Positions 16,792 to 26,042 of a stretch of DNA of 39,018 nucleotides are shown in pieces. Origin of the DNA: Neorhizobium vignae (GTDB lineage: Bacteria; Pseudomonadota; Alphaproteobacteria; Rhizobiales; Rhizobiaceae); NCBI RefSeq assembly GCF_000732195.1, contig NZ_JNNU01000033.1, positions 1-39,018 on the forward strand, given 5' to 3'. Numbering within the stretch: position 1 is the first letter of the stretch; each line of letters starts with the position of its first letter. The notes below the pieces were generated by a model. The model saw nothing but the letters and a program-made list of their open reading frames with translations. It was not told the DNA's origin and searched no databases. The position numbers were made by a program, and so were the translations under genes.

Positions 16792-19176
16792 ATGGGTAAC
16801 GATGCCGACAACTTGGCGGCCGAACTGGCTCGGGAGCGTTCGGAGCTCGAACTGGCCCAGCGCCGGTTGCAACTGACGCTGGATGCCGCCGGTGCGGCCT
16901 GCGGATGGGAATGGGATATTGCGCGGAAAAGGCTTGTGGCCGACGCCCGGTTTGCGGCGATCACGAACCAGGATGCCGTCGCGCTAGCGGACGGCGTCTC
17001 CACGGATCATTTCTTCATCTCCATCCATCCCGACGACCTCAAGCGTGTGAAGGTCGCGGTTGCCGGGATCTTGGCCGGATCCGAAGTGTTTTCCAAGGAA
17101 TACAGGCTGATGCGCAATGACGGCGGTTACCGCTGGGTTCATGCGAGCGGTCGCGCCGTACTCGACGAGGACGACGAGCCCGTCAAATTTGTCGGCATGC
17201 TGGTCGATATCACCGAACAGAAACGCGCCAACGAGCAATTGCGAATTGCCCAGTTCGCCGGCGGCATCGGCACGTTCGAGCATATCGTCGGTTACGGCAC
17301 GATCAGTGTTTCTGAGCAGTTCTGCCGGTTGTTCGGCCTGCATCCGACGCGTATCCTTCCGGTTCGGACGCTAAACGACCTGATCCATCCCGATGACGAA
17401 CGGATCATAGATCTCAGCGATCCGGACCGCATCCAGAACGAGCGCAGCATCGAGTTTCGTGTCAGGCGCCCCAACGATGGCCAGGAGCGATGGCTGGCGC
17501 GGCGCGGCGAATATGTCGATGACACCGAATCCAGCGGTCGGCGCTACATGGGCGTGATCTTCGATATTACCGATGCCAAACAGACGCAGGAAAGTCTGCG
17601 GCAGGCCAATCAGGCCCTGTCCGAAATCGCCCGGGAAAGCATGCGGGAACGCAATCGCGTCTGGACGAATTCTCGGGACCTACTCGTCGTGATCGGCATC
17701 GACGGCGTATTCCGGGATGTGAGCCCGGCATGGATGGAGATCCTAGGTCACCCTCCGGACGAGGTCGTCGGCCGTCGCGTCACTGACTTCGTGTTGGCCG
17801 AGGACCTGGACCAGGTCGTTTTGGATCTCAAGCGAGCGGTCGAAAATACCCATACCGACCTGGAAATCCGCATGGCGCGCAAGGACGGCACGCCCCGTAT
17901 CGTCTCATGGATGACGTCTCGCGAGGAGGACCGTATCTACGCCTATGGCCGTGACGTTACCATCGAAAGGCAGCAGCAAGCAGTTCTCGAAGACACAGAA
18001 GCTCAGCTGCGGCAGGCCCAGAAGATGGAAGCGGTCGGCCAGCTGACGGGCGGCATCGCCCACGACTTCAACAATATGCTGACGGGCGTGATCGGGGCTC
18101 TTTCCGTCATCAAGCGGAGGATCGCGGCAAAACGGCTGGATGACCTCGACAAGTTTATCGATGCAGCGAGTTCATCCGCGGCGCGCGCCGCGGCCCTGAC
18201 CCATCGTCTTCTGGCCTTCTCCCGTCGGCAATCCCTGGATCGCCAGGCGATCGACGTCAATCAACTGATCGTCTCCATGGAGGATCTCTTCCGTCGCACT
18301 CTTGGCGAGCAGGTAGAGCTACTGATCAACCCGATGTCGCAGGCTTGGAAGGCATATACCGACCCCAATCAACTCGAGAGCGCCATTCTCAACCTCGTCA
18401 TCAATGCCCGTGACGCCATGCCGGATGGTGGCAAGCTGACGATCGAGACAGCCAACGTCGCCTTCGCGGAAGCGGATCTTGCGCGCGGCGAAACGCTGCA
18501 GCCGGGAAGCTATGTCGTGCTTGCGGTCAGCGACACCGGTATCGGCATGTCTCAGGCAATCCTGGAGAAGGCATTCGATCCGTTCTTCACGACGAAGCCG
18601 ATCGGCCAGGGGACTGGTCTCGGCCTCTCGATGATCTACGGCTTCGCCCAGCAGTCCGGCGGGCACGTCCGGATCTACAGCCAGGTCGGCCGCGGCACGA
18701 CCATCAAGCTTTACCTGCCTGGCAGCCTCGATGAAATTGCACAGCAGAAGCCCGCGGTCGATCTGGACGTCACTCCACCTCGGGGCGAGGGCGAAACGGT
18801 TCTGATCGTGGAAGACGATACGTCCGTACGAATGCTTGTCGTCGATGTGTTGAAGGAACTCGGATATCGGGTGATCGAAGCGATCGACGGGGCCGAGGCG
18901 CTTCCTGTCATTGAAGGCAAGAGCCGTATTGATCTACTGATTTCGGACGTGGGATTGCCAGGCCTCAACGGCCGGCAGCTTGCGGAAATCGCGATCACGG
19001 CCCGCCCGACCCTAAAGGTGCTGTTCATCACCGGATATGCCGCGACGGCGGCGGCGCGTGCGGATTTTCTGGCGCCGGGAATGGAGATGATGACTAAACC
19101 CTTCGCGATCGACGATCTCGCCCAAAAGGTCAGAGAGATATTGACCGCTCCCCAGTCGGCCGTCGTCACGGAATAA
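16792..19176 (+). CDS. Three-PAS hybrid histidine kinase with C-terminal receiver
   Basis: This 794-residue cytoplasmic sensor kinase has a short coiled coil, then three PAS/PAC domains (about residues 28-145, 150-265 and 285-385; PAC ends such as FVGMLVDITEQKR and YMGVIFDITDAKQ). A HisKA domain follows with phospho-acceptor His424 in GGIAHDFNNML, then a HATPase_c domain (NLVINARDAMP, DTGIGM, TGLGLSMIYGF) and a receiver domain (VEDD about 675, phospho-acceptor Asp719 in LISDVGLPG, Lys in MTKPF). No transmembrane segment is visible. It lies 29 bases after cheC in the same direction and is probably the last gene of the che operon, which would add a second, PAS-gated phosphorelay input. ATG 16792 has only a weak ribosome site. 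Confidence 0.9.
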   Translation: MGNDADNLAAELARERSELELAQRRLQLTLDAAGAACGWEWDIARKRLVADARFAAITNQDAVALADGVSTDHFFISIHPDDLKRVKVAVAGILAGSEVFSKEYRLMRNDGGYRWVHASGRAVLDEDDEPVKFVGMLVDITEQKRANEQLRIAQFAGGIGTFEHIVGYGTISVSEQFCRLFGLHPTRILPVRTLNDLIHPDDERIIDLSDPDRIQNERSIEFRVRRPNDGQERWLARRGEYVDDTESSGRRYMGVIFDITDAKQTQESLRQANQALSEIARESMRERNRVWTNSRDLLVVIGIDGVFRDVSPAWMEILGHPPDEVVGRRVTDFVLAEDLDQVVLDLKRAVENTHTDLEIRMARKDGTPRIVSWMTSREEDRIYAYGRDVTIERQQQAVLEDTEAQLRQAQKMEAVGQLTGGIAHDFNNMLTGVIGALSVIKRRIAAKRLDDLDKFIDAASSSAARAAALTHRLLAFSRRQSLDRQAIDVNQLIVSMEDLFRRTLGEQVELLINPMSQAWKAYTDPNQLESAILNLVINARDAMPDGGKLTIETANVAFAEADLARGETLQPGSYVVLAVSDTGIGMSQAILEKAFDPFFTTKPIGQGTGLGLSMIYGFAQQSGGHVRIYSQVGRGTTIKLYLPGSLDEIAQQKPAVDLDVTPPRGEGETVLIVEDDTSVRMLVVDVLKELGYRVIEAIDGAEALPVIEGKSRIDLLISDVGLPGLNGRQLAEIAITARPTLKVLFITGYAATAAARADFLAPGMEMMTKPFAIDDLAQKVREILTAPQSAVVTE

Positions 19177-19281
19177 TGCGCTCCAATGTTCACGCCGCGG
19201 TGCGACGTGCGGGCTGCCTTTCAATCCTTACTGTTTCGAAAGACGAACTCTGACGCAGAGAGGCGTGAACGCAGATAAGAA

Positions 19282-19980
19282 TCAACCGTGTCGCTTGTCC
19301 AGTCGCATGCGCTCGATGATGTGGCGACCGGAACCTTCAACGTGGCGGCCGATGGCGCGAGCAGCGCCTTCCACGTCCTGGTTTCTAATGCATGCGATCA
19401 GTTCGCGGTGCTCCTCCAGAACGTTCGCCTGCCGGCTAAGCGAGGTCGGGAAACCGCGGCTGATCGCCCAGAGAATATGGCGGTGACGCACCCAAAGGTC
19501 GACCGCATGACGGTTGTAGTGGCGGTCGTACATCAGCCGGTGGAACTGCAGGTCGAGATTGGAATGCTTCATCTCGTCTCCGAAGTTCAGCGCCTCGATC
19601 TCCTCCTGGAGCCGTTCCAGCTCCTCGATATCCGACTTGGTGACGATCCCGACGAACCAGCGGGTTAGCGCCGGCTCGATCAGGACCTCGATCTCGCAGA
19701 TGTCGCGAACGAACTCTTCGTCGATGGGGCGGACGCGGGCGCCGCGGTTCGGCGTCATGATCACGAAACCTTCGCCGCGCAGCTGCTGCAGCGCCTCGCG
19801 CACCGGGTTGGTGGATGTACCCATACGGCTCGCAAGCTCGGCCACCTTCAGGCGTTCGTTCGCCTTGACACGCCCGTGAATGATGTCGTCGCGCAGCCGC
19901 TCGTAGATCGAGGAGCCGCCGTCCTCCGCCAGATCGTCGCGGTCGGGAACAGCCTGTCGAATGTTGGTAATCGTGCTCAT
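19282..19980 (-). CDS. GntR-family transcriptional regulator, FCD subfamily
   Basis: This 232-residue regulator has an N-terminal winged helix-turn-helix (IYERLRDDIIHGRV ... LKVAELASRMGTSTNPVREA ... LRGEGFV, about residues 24-80). The C-terminal FCD helical domain has the metal/ligand-site pattern D-x3-H (DLQFHRL), a middle His and a late His (GRHVEG). FCD regulators of sugar-acid operons usually bind a pathway intermediate and release the operator. It is divergent from the ABC transporter-ManD-DgoD-like operon, which it probably represses. I chose ATG 19980; the frame extends further upstream, but that part would cross the shared promoter region. It converges with the hybrid kinase gene, with 105 bases between. 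Confidence 0.9.
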   Translation of the reverse strand: MSTITNIRQAVPDRDDLAEDGGSSIYERLRDDIIHGRVKANERLKVAELASRMGTSTNPVREALQQLRGEGFVIMTPNRGARVRPIDEEFVRDICEIEVLIEPALTRWFVGIVTKSDIEELERLQEEIEALNFGDEMKHSNLDLQFHRLMYDRHYNRHAVDLWVRHRHILWAISRGFPTSLSRQANVLEEHRELIACIRNQDVEGAARAIGRHVEGSGRHIIERMRLDKRHG

Positions 19981-20035
19981 AGGCTTGCTTTTAATGCACT
20001 TTCCACCGTCTTCCAAGAGTAAAACATTTAATTTC

Positions 20036-20068
20036 ATACATCCAGATTGACAAATAATGTACGATCTG
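20036..20068. promoter_or_regulatory. Divergent promoter/operator region of the sugar-acid locus
   Basis: Two nested inverted repeats lie between the GntR gene and the transporter operon: CAGAT (20043-20047) with ATCTG (20064-20068), and TACAT with ATGTA about 15 bases apart. TTGACA (20047-20052) could be a -35 element for the operon, although no good -10 is present at 17 bases. On the minus strand TTGTCA with TAAATG 17 bases on could serve the GntR gene. Overlap of both promoters with a dyad is what an autoregulated FCD repressor would need. Confidence 0.35.
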
Positions 20069-20153
20069 AAAGTTTTCATCCAGCATGAATGCCGTAATGG
20101 CACTCGTTCGGGAGGAAGCCGGCGGAGACAGCCGGTCAAGAGGAGGAGAGAAT

Positions 20154-22094
20154 ATGGGTTACCAGCAGAAGCTGCGTGGCCTCGTCGTGTCGACGGGGTT
20201 GCTGACGACCGTGCTCTGGGGAGCGACGCTCCCGGCCTGGGCGGCAGATTACAAGCAGGCACCGATGCTCGACGAACAGGTGAAGGCCGGCAAGCTCCCA
20301 GCGGTCGCCGAGCGTCTTCCGGAACATCCTTACGTAGAGACCATGGTCGAAGGCGTCGGCAAGTATGGCGGTACGCTGCGCACGACTATCCTCGCCAATG
20401 GCGACCAGTACAATCTGACCCGCACGATCGCCAACGAACTGCTCGTCCGCTGGGACCCGAAGTGGCAGAAGGTGATGCCGTCTCTGGCCGAGGAGTTCAA
20501 GGCTTCGGACGATGCGACGACCTACACGTTCAAGCTTCGCAAGGGCCTGAAATGGAGCGACGGGCAGCCTTTCAACGCTGACGACATCATGTTCTGGTAC
20601 GAAGACGTGTTCATGAACTCGGCGCTTTCGCCGGCCAAGAACCCGACCTTCACGGTTGCTGGCAAGCCGGTCAAGGTGACCAAGATCGACGACCTGACGG
20701 TCGAGTTCAAGTTCGAGTCACCCTACGGCCTGTTCATCCAGCAGCTCGCCTATGGCCAGGGTCACCTGCCGGTGATTTACCCCAAACACTACCTCAAGCA
20801 GTTCCACGACAAATACAACAAGGACGGCATTCCGGCTCTGCTGAAGGCCAATCCGGCCGCCGGCGACTGGGTGGCGCTGTTCAATTCCAAGGTCTCGCTG
20901 ACCTTCCAGCCGCCGTTCTGGCAGAACCTCGCTTTGCCGACGCTGAACCCGTGGGTCCTGACGGTTCCCTATGCCGACAGTGAACGCGTCGTCGCCACCC
21001 GCAATCCCTATTACTGGAAGGTCGATACCGCCGGGAACCAGCTGCCCTATATCGATGGCATTACCTGGGCGAAGCTCGACGACCCGCAGCTGATGGCGCT
21101 GAAGATGACCTCCGGCGAGTTCGATTTCGCCTTTCGCCACATCAACAACTCGACCTTCAAGTCCGTACTCTTCGACGGTCAGCAGACCGGCAATTACAAG
21201 TTCGTCGACGTTAAGGACCTGCCCGCCAACGACGCGGTCATCCTCCTGAACCTGAACTCCACCGATCCGGTGAAGCGCAAGATCTTCCAGAACAAGGATT
21301 TCCGTATCGCGCTCAGCCAGTCGATCAACCGACAGGAGATCATCGATCTCGTTTATGTCGGGCAGGGGGCTCCGGCGCAGGTCGCCGTTCAGCCGGAGCA
21401 CGAGCTGTTCAACGAGCGCGAGGCGAAACAGTATACCGCGTTCGATCCCAAGGCGTCGGCGGCGATCCTCGACAAGATCATGCCGAACAAGGATGCCGAG
21501 GGCTTCCGTCTCGACGAGACCGGCAAGCGTTTCACCATCAACTTCATGGTCGCCGACGTCTTCGGCCTGTCTTATCCCGACGTAATGCAGATGGTGCAGA
21601 AATATGCCAAGGAGGTCGGCATTGACATCCAGCTGCGCACCACGGACCGCGCCCGCCTCAACACGATGTGGGCGGCGAACGAGCAGGACGCCTATATCTG
21701 GAACTGCGTCGGCGGGCTTTCGGAAGTCTATACCGATCCGCGCTGCTACATGCCGTTCCAGAAGGCCGATATCTTCTTCGCGATGAAGTGGAGCGAATGG
21801 TATTCGAACCACGCGACGGGCGAGGAGCCGCCGGAAAACATCAAGGCGCTGATGGCAGCCTACGACAAGGTCAACGCCGCGGTCACCGACGACGACCGCC
21901 GCCAGAAGATGAAGGATTTTCTCAATCAGTCAGCCGACAACTTCCTCAACATCGGTATCTCGCGCCCGATGCCGAAATACATGATGACGTCGAAAAACCT
22001 GAAGAATGTCGTCAACGGAATTCCGATCACCGGCAACCTCTGGCACCCGGCGCCGACGCTGACCCAGTGGTATTTCGACAAGCCGGCAAAATAG
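20154..22094 (+). CDS. ABC transporter solute-binding protein, oligopeptide type (family 5)
   Basis: This 646-residue extracytoplasmic binding protein is of family SBP_bac_5 (PF00496). A Sec signal peptide (GLVVSTGLLTTVLWGATLPAWA, described in two parts: residues about 9-23 hydrophobic, cleavage after AWA near 29) precedes the mature protein. Family blocks are FKLRKGLKWSDGQPFNADDI, RNPYYWKVD and FRIALSQSINRQEIID. I chose ATG 20154 because AGGAGGAG (20141-20148) lies directly upstream; an in-frame ATG at 20085 would bury the signal. Oligopeptide-type transporters in rhizobia also import oligosaccharides, opines and sugar acids. Linkage to two sugar-acid dehydratases makes a peptide ligand unlikely. 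It is first in a seven-kilobase operon under the divergent GntR gene. Confidence 0.92.
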   Translation: MGYQQKLRGLVVSTGLLTTVLWGATLPAWAADYKQAPMLDEQVKAGKLPAVAERLPEHPYVETMVEGVGKYGGTLRTTILANGDQYNLTRTIANELLVRWDPKWQKVMPSLAEEFKASDDATTYTFKLRKGLKWSDGQPFNADDIMFWYEDVFMNSALSPAKNPTFTVAGKPVKVTKIDDLTVEFKFESPYGLFIQQLAYGQGHLPVIYPKHYLKQFHDKYNKDGIPALLKANPAAGDWVALFNSKVSLTFQPPFWQNLALPTLNPWVLTVPYADSERVVATRNPYYWKVDTAGNQLPYIDGITWAKLDDPQLMALKMTSGEFDFAFRHINNSTFKSVLFDGQQTGNYKFVDVKDLPANDAVILLNLNSTDPVKRKIFQNKDFRIALSQSINRQEIIDLVYVGQGAPAQVAVQPEHELFNEREAKQYTAFDPKASAAILDKIMPNKDAEGFRLDETGKRFTINFMVADVFGLSYPDVMQMVQKYAKEVGIDIQLRTTDRARLNTMWAANEQDAYIWNCVGGLSEVYTDPRCYMPFQKADIFFAMKWSEWYSNHATGEEPPENIKALMAAYDKVNAAVTDDDRRQKMKDFLNQSADNFLNIGISRPMPKYMMTSKNLKNVVNGIPITGNLWHPAPTLTQWYFDKPAK

Positions 22095-22130
22095 GGCCGA
22101 CCCAGTAAGGGCCATCAGGCTCCTCCCGAG

Positions 22131-22160
22131 GCCGGTGGCGGCTTGAACGCTGCCGCCGGC
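22131..22160 (+). other. Intra-operon RNA hairpin after the binding-protein gene
   Basis: GGCGGC (22137-22142) pairs with GCCGCC (22152-22157), extended by GCC with GGC outside. There is no T-run, so it is not an intrinsic terminator. Hairpins between a binding-protein gene and its permease genes commonly stabilise the 5' transcript, so that the binding protein is made in excess. Confidence 0.45.
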
Positions 22161-22191
22161 TCCCTTCGATCCAAATCGAACGGTCAGTTTC

Positions 22192-23178
22192 ATGCTCCGT
22201 TATATTCTCAAGCGGCTGTTGTTCGCGATCCCGACACTGTTTGCCGTCTCCATCATCGCCTTCATCATCATCCAGCTGCCGCCGGGCGACTATCTGACGA
22301 CGCTGATGGCCGACTGGGCAAGCCAGGGCGGCGCGGTGGAAGCCGGCACGGTCGCGGCGATGCGCGAGCGCTACGGCCTCGATCAGCCGCTTTATTTCCA
22401 ATATTACAAATGGATCTGGGGCATCCTGACCGCCGGCGATTTCGGCATCTCGTTCGAACTCGGCAAGCCGGTGACGGAGCTGATCTGGAACCGCCTTGGC
22501 TTCTCGCTGCTGCTGTCGCTGCTGACGCTCTGCTTCGTCTGGGCGATTGCCATCCCAATCGGCATCCTGTCGGCGGTGCGGCAATATTCGATCTCCGACT
22601 ACACGGCGACCTTCCTCGCCTTCTTCTTCCTCGCGGTGCCGGACTTCCTGATGGCGCTGTCGGCCATGTATGTCATGTCCGCCTGGTTCGGCCAAAGCGT
22701 CGGCGGACTGTTCTCGCCCGACTATGTGGATGCCGGCTGGAGTTTTGGAAAGCTCGTCGATTTCGCCAGGCATGTCTGGCTGCCGGTCGTGGTCATCGGC
22801 CTCGGTTCGCTCGCAGCCCTGGTGCGAATCATGCGCGCCAACCTGCTCGACGAATTGTCGAAACCCTATGTCACCACGGCGCGCGCCAAGGGCATGTCCG
22901 AGCTGGAGCTGCTCATCCGCTACCCGGTCCGATTGGCGCTCAACCCGCTGATCTCGACGCTCGGCTGGATCCTGCCGGCAGTCATTTCGGGCGAGATCAT
23001 CGTCTCCGTGGTGATGAGCCTGCCCACCACCGGCCCGCTGCTGCTCCGGGCGTTGCTCACCCAGGACATGTATCTCGCCGGCTCGCTCATCCTGCTGATC
23101 TCGGTGCTCACCATCATCGGCACGCTGATTTCGGACATCCTGCTCGCTCTCACCGACCCGCGGATCCGTTTCCAATGA
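22192..23178 (+). CDS. ABC transporter permease, DppB/OppB type
   Basis: This 328-residue inner-membrane permease has about six transmembrane segments. It begins with the hallmark N-terminus MLRYILKRLLFAIPTLFAVS of the OppB/DppB class. The cytoplasmic EAA loop is seen as VTTARAKGMSELELL, where A-x3-G contacts the ATPase. The last helices lie around LAGSLILLISVLTIIGTLIS. The C-terminus ends LTDPRIRFQ, which is typical. Its stop overlaps the next start (ATGA at 23175-23178), coupling the two permeases that must assemble as a heterodimer. Confidence 0.94.
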   Translation: MLRYILKRLLFAIPTLFAVSIIAFIIIQLPPGDYLTTLMADWASQGGAVEAGTVAAMRERYGLDQPLYFQYYKWIWGILTAGDFGISFELGKPVTELIWNRLGFSLLLSLLTLCFVWAIAIPIGILSAVRQYSISDYTATFLAFFFLAVPDFLMALSAMYVMSAWFGQSVGGLFSPDYVDAGWSFGKLVDFARHVWLPVVVIGLGSLAALVRIMRANLLDELSKPYVTTARAKGMSELELLIRYPVRLALNPLISTLGWILPAVISGEIIVSVVMSLPTTGPLLLRALLTQDMYLAGSLILLISVLTIIGTLISDILLALTDPRIRFQ

Positions 23179-24329
23179 CAGATATCACCAGCCTCCCGCC
23201 GGAAACCGGCCCGTCGTTCAACCTGCCCGGCAAGGACATTGCCGTCGCCGGCCAGTGGCGCCTGTTCTGGCTCAAGTTCAAGAAGCACAGGATAGCCCTG
23301 GCGAGCCTCGTCGTGATCGTCTTCATGTATCTCGTCGCGGTATTTGCGGACTTCATCGCGCCCGTCGATCCGAACGCCACCAATGCGCGCTTCACCTATG
23401 CGCCCCCACAGGGCCTGTCGCTGCTGCTCGATGGTTCGTTCCGGCCGCATGTGAACCAGCTGAAGATGACGCTGAACACCGAATCCATGCGCCGCGAATT
23501 CGTGGCGGATCCGACCAAGCCGGTCTCGGTCGGCTTCTTCGTGAAGGCGCCGCAGCCCTATCATCTGCTCGGCCTGATCCCGATGGAGACCAAGCTTTTC
23601 GGCCTCACCAATCCGCAGGTGGGCGACAGCCTCTACATCTTCGGCGCCGACCGGCTCGGCCGCGACATCTTCAGCCGTGTCGTACACGGTGCCCAGATCT
23701 CGCTTTCGATCGGACTTGTCGGCGTGTTCATGAGCCTCATCCTCGGGGTGACGATCGGCGGCGTTTCCGGTTTCTTCGGTGGGTGGGCGGATCTGGCCAT
23801 CCAGCGATTCATCGAACTCTTGCGCTCGATCCCGACCATCCCGCTCTGGATGGGACTGGCTGCCGCGATCCCCGTCGGCTGGCCGCCGCTTAGGACCTAT
23901 TTCGTTATCACCCTGATCGTCTCGCTGATCGGCTGGACGAGCCTCGCCCGCGAAGTGCGCGGCAAGTTCCTGTCGCTCCGCAACGAGGATTTCGTCATCG
24001 CCGCAAGACTCGATGGCATGAGCGAGATCGGCATCATCTTCAACCACCTGGTCCCGTCGTTCATGAGCCACATCATCGCAACGCTGACGCTGGCGATCCC
24101 GTCGATGATCCTGGCCGAGACGGCACTTTCCTTCCTCGGCATCGGCCTGCAGCCGCCGATCATCTCCTGGGGCGTGCTGTTGCAGGAGGCGCAGAACATC
24201 CGCGCCGTTGCCCAGGCGCCCTGGTTGCTGTTCACGCCGGCGGCCGCGATCATCATCTCGGTCCTGTCCCTCAATTTCCTCGGCGATGGTCTACGCGATG
24301 CCGCTGACCCCTATGAGTCCGTGTCATGA
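23175..24329 (+). CDS. ABC transporter permease, DppC/OppC type
   Basis: This 384-residue permease is of the OppC/DppC class. It has a cytoplasmic N-terminal segment (WRLFWLKFKKHRIALASLV), a first membrane helix, then an unusually long periplasmic segment (about residues 60-150). The transport core follows with GADRLGRDIFSRVVHGAQIS, the marker block of the class. The EAA loop is DFVIAARLDGMSEIGI, and the end LSLNFLGDGLRDAADP is also characteristic. The longer family form with an extended loop occurs in several rhizobial oligosaccharide/opine-type transporters. I chose ATG 23175, because the open frame upstream is a shadow of the first permease gene. It overlaps the ATPase gene by four bases. 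Confidence 0.93.
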   Translation: MTDITSLPPETGPSFNLPGKDIAVAGQWRLFWLKFKKHRIALASLVVIVFMYLVAVFADFIAPVDPNATNARFTYAPPQGLSLLLDGSFRPHVNQLKMTLNTESMRREFVADPTKPVSVGFFVKAPQPYHLLGLIPMETKLFGLTNPQVGDSLYIFGADRLGRDIFSRVVHGAQISLSIGLVGVFMSLILGVTIGGVSGFFGGWADLAIQRFIELLRSIPTIPLWMGLAAAIPVGWPPLRTYFVITLIVSLIGWTSLAREVRGKFLSLRNEDFVIAARLDGMSEIGIIFNHLVPSFMSHIIATLTLAIPSMILAETALSFLGIGLQPPIISWGVLLQEAQNIRAVAQAPWLLFTPAAAIIISVLSLNFLGDGLRDAADPYESVS

Positions 24330-26038
24330 GCATAAACCCCAATGTGTCACAGAATACGATCCTCACGGTCGAGGACCTCAAGACCTACTTCCCGCTACGC
24401 ACGGGGATCTTCAAGGCGGTCGACGGCGTCTCGTTCGAACTGAAGCGCGGCAAGACGCTCTGCGTCGTCGGCGAGAGCGGTTCCGGCAAGTCGGTGACCG
24501 CCCGCTCGATCCTGCAGATCGTCGATCGGCCCGGTCGCATCGAAGGCGGATCGATCCTGCTCACCCGCGCCGACCGTTCGGTGACCGATCTCGCGAAGCT
24601 CGACCCGCGCGGCAAGGACATCCGATCGGTGCGCGGCAAGGAGATCGCCATGATCTTCCAGGAGCCGATGAGTTCGCTCTCGCCGGTCCACCGCATCGGC
24701 ACCCAGATCGGCGAGGCGCTGCGCATCCATTTCGGGATTCTCGGCAACGAGCAGCGCGAACGCGTGCTGGAACTGCTGCGCCAGGTGGAAATCCCGCGCC
24801 CGGAAACCGCGATCGACCGCTATACGTTCGAGTTCTCCGGCGGCATGCGCCAGCGGGTGATGATCGCCATGGCGCTCGCCTGCAATCCGCAAGTGCTGAT
24901 CGCCGACGAGCCGACGACCGCGCTCGACGTCACCACCCAGGCGGAAATCCTCGACCTCATCAAGAAGCTGCAGCAGAGCCACGGCATGGCCGTGCTGTTC
25001 ATCACCCATGACATGGGCGTGGTGGCCGAAATTGCCGACGAGGTGCTGGTCATGTATCGCGGCAAGGTGATGGAACGCGGGCCGGTGGAGCAGATCTTTC
25101 ATGCCCCGCAGGACGACTATACCCGCCGGCTGATCGGTTCGGTCGTCAAGCTGGAGAAGAAGGCGGAAGTCCGTCTGACACGGGCGCCCATCGCCGCCGA
25201 AGCGGCGCCGCTTCTTGACGTGAAGAACTTGTCGCTGACCTTTCCTTCTGGCCTCAAGGCGGTCGATGACGTGTCGCTGATCGTGCGGCCGGGCGAGACG
25301 CTGGGCATCGTCGGTGAGAGCGGTTCCGGCAAGACGACCATGGGCCGCTGCCTTCTGCGCATCTATGATGCGCAGGCTGGCGCCATCGATTTCCGCCGCC
25401 TGGATGGGCGTACGGTCGACATCCGCACCGCCGACAAGGCGGAGCTGAAAGATATCCGACGCGAGGTGCGGATGATCTTCCAGGATCCGGTAGGCTCGCT
25501 CAGCCCCCGCAAAAATGTTGGCCAGATCATCGCCGAGCCGCTGAAGCTTGCCGGCGTAAAGGGCAGGGAGCTTGAAGACCGGGTCTCCGAACTGATGTTG
25601 CAGGTCGGCCTCGAGCCCGCCTGGCGCGAGCGTTATCCGCACGCCTTTTCAGGTGGCCAGCGCCAGCGCATCGGCATTGCCCGGGCGATTGCGGTCAAGC
25701 CGCGTCTGATCGTTGCCGACGAGGCGACCTCGGCGCTCGACGTGTCGCTGCGCTCGCAGATGCTCGACCTGATGATGAAGCTGCAGGACGAACTCGGCCT
25801 CTCCTACGTCTTCATCTCTCACGACATGTCGGTTATCCGCTACATGTGCGACCGCGTCGCGGTCATGTATCGCGGCAGGATCGTCGAGACCGGTGATACC
25901 GACCAGGTCGTCAACCACCCGCGGCACGACTATACCCGCGCGCTGCTCTCGGCCATTCCCCATCCCGATCCGCGCGAGCGGCGCATCCACAAGCGGTTCC
26001 GCTACGACCCGGCCCGCACAGTTTCAGCCAACGGATAA
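24326..26038 (+). CDS. ABC transporter double ATPase (DppD-DppF fusion)
   Basis: This 570-residue protein carries two complete nucleotide-binding domains in one chain, equivalent to the separate OppD and OppF subunits. Domain 1 has Walker A GESGSGKS (49-56), signature FSGGMRQRV (170-178), Walker B VLIADEPTTALD and switch His in ITHDMG. Domain 2 has Walker A GESGSGKTT (330-338), FSGGQRQRIG, LIVADEATSALD and ISHDMS. Both sites appear catalytically competent. Each domain ends with the peptide-family C-terminal extension (HAPQDDYTRRLIG; NHPRHDYTRALLSAIP). It energises the two upstream permeases. The start overlaps the second permease stop, and manD begins 4 bases after its stop, so enzyme and importer genes form one transcription unit. 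Confidence 0.95.
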   Translation: MSINPNVSQNTILTVEDLKTYFPLRTGIFKAVDGVSFELKRGKTLCVVGESGSGKSVTARSILQIVDRPGRIEGGSILLTRADRSVTDLAKLDPRGKDIRSVRGKEIAMIFQEPMSSLSPVHRIGTQIGEALRIHFGILGNEQRERVLELLRQVEIPRPETAIDRYTFEFSGGMRQRVMIAMALACNPQVLIADEPTTALDVTTQAEILDLIKKLQQSHGMAVLFITHDMGVVAEIADEVLVMYRGKVMERGPVEQIFHAPQDDYTRRLIGSVVKLEKKAEVRLTRAPIAAEAAPLLDVKNLSLTFPSGLKAVDDVSLIVRPGETLGIVGESGSGKTTMGRCLLRIYDAQAGAIDFRRLDGRTVDIRTADKAELKDIRREVRMIFQDPVGSLSPRKNVGQIIAEPLKLAGVKGRELEDRVSELMLQVGLEPAWRERYPHAFSGGQRQRIGIARAIAVKPRLIVADEATSALDVSLRSQMLDLMMKLQDELGLSYVFISHDMSVIRYMCDRVAVMYRGRIVETGDTDQVVNHPRHDYTRALLSAIPHPDPRERRIHKRFRYDPARTVSANG

Positions 26039-26042
26039 ATCG

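Noticed and set aside
22143..23174. Long open frame running into the second permease gene
   Set aside because: It is a shadow of the first permease; the real start at 23175 overlaps the previous stop (ATGA) and begins with normal permease sequence.
22027..25642. Three long minus-strand frames opposite the ABC transporter genes
   Set aside because: They are shadows in Arg/Asp/His-rich composition, as expected from reverse reading of membrane and ATPase genes.
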